From Flavobacterium sp. Root935 (GTDB lineage Bacteria; Bacteroidota; Bacteroidia; Flavobacteriales; Flavobacteriaceae): 64,000 bases of DNA. This document shows, piece by piece, positions 62,278 through 64,000 of this stretch; positions within the stretch are counted from its first letter, which is position 1; each line of letters starts with the position of its first letter. The notes under the pieces are model-generated. The model saw nothing but the letters and a program-made list of their open reading frames with translations. It was not told the DNA's origin and searched no databases. The position numbers and the translations under genes were made by a program. Where the stretch lies: assembly GCF_001429295.1 (NCBI RefSeq), contig NZ_LMJL01000008.1, positions 928,232-992,231 on the forward strand. Reading direction: 5' to 3'.

Positions 62278-63924
62278 TTATTCTCCTTTAACAACTTCTT
62301 TTTTAACCACTTCCCTTTTTGCTACATCATAATAATGTTCAATAGTAACGTGATTGTTATTATCTGGTGTATTTTCTAATTCGTATGCTTCTTTAAAGCC
62401 TTTAAGTTTGACTTTAATGTTATCATCAATTGCCCTTGTTTCTTTAAATTCACGAATCAAATCTAAAACATCATGTGCAATATACTCTGTATCATGAGCA
62501 TTGATAATTACTTTTGAATTTTCAGGAATTTCATTCAGCGTTTGTTTGATCGCAGCTTTGTTTAAAAATGAAACTTCCTGCGCTAAATCGATGTGAATAA
62601 TATCACCGTCTTCATATTCTTCTTTTTTGAAGATATAAGCTCTTTTTAAGTTTCCTCTTAAAACAAAAATGATACTAATAATAATTCCCAACGCAACACC
62701 TTTTAGCAAATCTGTCGCAACGACAAAGACCAAAGTTGCAATAAAAGGGACAAACTGGTATTTCCCCTTTTCCCAGAAATGCATAAAAGTTGCTGGTTTT
62801 GCTAATTTATAACCCACTAAAATTAAAACTGTTGCCAATGTTGCCAACGGAATTTTGTTTAAAATTGCTGGAATCGATAATACACTTATTAATAAAAGTA
62901 CACCATGAATAATAGTAGACATTTTAGATTTTGCACCAGCATTATTATTAGCTGACGAACGCACTACAACAGATGTCATAGGAAGTCCTCCTAAAAGAGA
63001 ACTTATTATATTACCCAGACCTTGCGCTTTTAATTCAACATTTGTGTTTGTGTATCGTTTTTGAGCATCCATTCTATCTGAGGCTTCAATACATAAAAGT
63101 GTTTCAATAGAAGCAACAATGGCAATTGTAACAGCAACTACCCAAACCTGCGGATTTGAAACAGCGGCAAAGTTTGGCGTAATTATAATTGATTTAAATT
63201 CATCAAAAGATTTTGGAACTGGCAAAGAAACCAAATGTTCTTTTCCAATTGCCAAAGCGCTTCCTGTTGATACAAATATTTCGTTTAAAACAACCCCAGC
63301 AATAACTGCAACTAGTGCTCCTGGAACTAATTTTATTCTTTTTAGAAATGGTACCTTCTCCCACGAAAGCAAGATTATCAGTGATACTAAAGAAACTACT
63401 ACGGCTCCTAATTGAATGTGATTTAAAAGATCAAACAAAAACGAAAAAGAATTACTTCCATCATTTTGTATAAAGGCTTGATCCCCTTCAAAATCAGCAT
63501 CATAACCAAAAGCATGAGGGATTTGTTTTAAGATGATGATGATTCCAATACCAGCTAACATTCCTTCAATTACATTTGTTGGGAAATAGTTGGATATACT
63601 TCCGGCTTTTAAAAATCCTAATGCTAATTGAATTAATCCTGCAATAAAAACAGACATTAAAAATACATCGAAAGCTCCAAAATCGGTGATTGCGGTTAAA
63701 ATAATAGCTGTCAACCCAGCAGCTGGACCCGATACACTAATATGTGACTGGCTTAAATAACCTACCACAATACCGCCCACAACACCAGCAATAATTCCAG
63801 AAAATAACGGCGCCCCAGAAGCCATTGCAATACCTAAACACAATGGAAGAGCCACCAAGAAAACCACTAAACCTGACGCAAAATCAGACTTAAGGTTGGC
63901 AAAAAGATTGATTTTTTTTGTCAT
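62278..63924 (-). CDS. SulP family anion transporter with STAS domain
   Basis: A 548-aa transporter. GLVVFLVALPLCLGIAMASGAPLFSGIIAG, then VGYLSQSHISVSGPAAGLTAIILTAI and ITASSSLLGGLPMTSVVVRSSANNNAGAKSK-type segments are SulP signatures, with about 12 membrane helices. A C-terminal STAS domain (about 430-530: FLNKAAIKQTLNEIPENSKVIINAHDTEYIAHDVLDLI) follows. With carbonic anhydrase downstream, bicarbonate import is the likely role. The start lies at 63924, with the upstream gap to 64000 empty. Confidence 0.9.
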   Translation of the reverse strand: MTKKINLFANLKSDFASGLVVFLVALPLCLGIAMASGAPLFSGIIAGVVGGIVVGYLSQSHISVSGPAAGLTAIILTAITDFGAFDVFLMSVFIAGLIQLALGFLKAGSISNYFPTNVIEGMLAGIGIIIILKQIPHAFGYDADFEGDQAFIQNDGSNSFSFLFDLLNHIQLGAVVVSLVSLIILLSWEKVPFLKRIKLVPGALVAVIAGVVLNEIFVSTGSALAIGKEHLVSLPVPKSFDEFKSIIITPNFAAVSNPQVWVVAVTIAIVASIETLLCIEASDRMDAQKRYTNTNVELKAQGLGNIISSLLGGLPMTSVVVRSSANNNAGAKSKMSTIIHGVLLLISVLSIPAILNKIPLATLATVLILVGYKLAKPATFMHFWEKGKYQFVPFIATLVFVVATDLLKGVALGIIISIIFVLRGNLKRAYIFKKEEYEDGDIIHIDLAQEVSFLNKAAIKQTLNEIPENSKVIINAHDTEYIAHDVLDLIREFKETRAIDDNIKVKLKGFKEAYELENTPDNNNHVTIEHYYDVAKREVVKKEVVKGE

Positions 63925-64000
63925 AATAATACAATACTAAAAAAATTATTCATTAAAGATTTACCCCATTTGCTTAAATTCAAATGCGGCTAAAGATCAA

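Overview
The window looks like chromosome of a Flavobacterium-type member of the Bacteroidota. The evidence is an AT-rich, intergenic-rich sequence, several TAnnTTTG-type promoter elements, a type IX secretion (T9SS) sorting domain, a bacillithiol gene (bshB1), one-piece PurL, SusC-like/TonB-type outer-membrane receptor architecture, and many dispersed palindromic repeats between genes. No phage or complete insertion sequence was seen.

Layout. 1-6.7 kb: LOG-family enzyme (cut by the window edge), small hypothetical and accessory proteins, and a Kef-type antiporter. 6.9-19.3 kb: L-serine dehydratase, SH3 protein, panB, a small four-helix-bundle gene bracketed by inverted repeats, an RluA-type pseudouridine synthase, aldehyde dehydrogenase, a 1350-aa hybrid sensor kinase and a zinc metallopeptidase. 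19.3-24 kb: a palindrome array, tRNA-His, bshB1, isochorismate synthase, a thioesterase and a beta-helix lipoprotein. 24.3-36.5 kb: secreted nuclease, purL, outer-membrane receptor, acyl-CoA ligase and a DnaQ-like exonuclease. 36.6-39.6 kb: a gene-poor stretch with two tandem promoter-small ORF-terminator units, a polyvalent-protein-type kinase and unknown genes. 39.6-50.1 kb: a probable RNA-repair island. 50.3-56.5 kb: a beta-oxidation operon (MarR regulator, 3-hydroxyacyl-CoA dehydrogenase/enoyl-CoA hydratase, thiolase, acyl-CoA dehydrogenase). 56.7-64 kb: GH18 chitinase, small envelope proteins, Cu/Zn superoxide dismutase, a LETM1-like protein, and a carbonic anhydrase plus SulP transporter pair.

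Main discovery candidate. The 39.6-50.1 kb island contains two COG3541-like nucleotidyltransferases, TatD, RtcB RNA ligase, a large protein with a RING-like zinc site and a TerD-like end, a Cys-rich 122-aa protein, an HD hydrolase and a WYL regulator. Between the RING protein and the Cys-rich gene lies about 400 nt of non-coding DNA holding tRNA-like pieces. It also holds five copies of GGTCAA-N7-TTACTTC with a fixed 7-nt spacer. One tRNA-like element has acceptor, D and T arms but a greatly enlarged anticodon region that contains a copy of this motif. Three 23-bp palindromes (ACTGCGCA-N7-TGCGCAGT type) sit just upstream of rtcB, of the tRNA-like array plus RING gene, and of the Cys-rich gene. 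Each lies 11-12 nt before a TTTG promoter-like element. I infer one regulon in which tRNA-like RNAs are substrates, sensors or guides of an RtcB repair system.

Secondary candidates are the two matched promoter-sORF-terminator units (37.6-38.4 kb), the four-helix-bundle cassette inserted exactly between panB and the rlu gene, and a six-unit covarying palindrome array at 19.3-19.6 kb.
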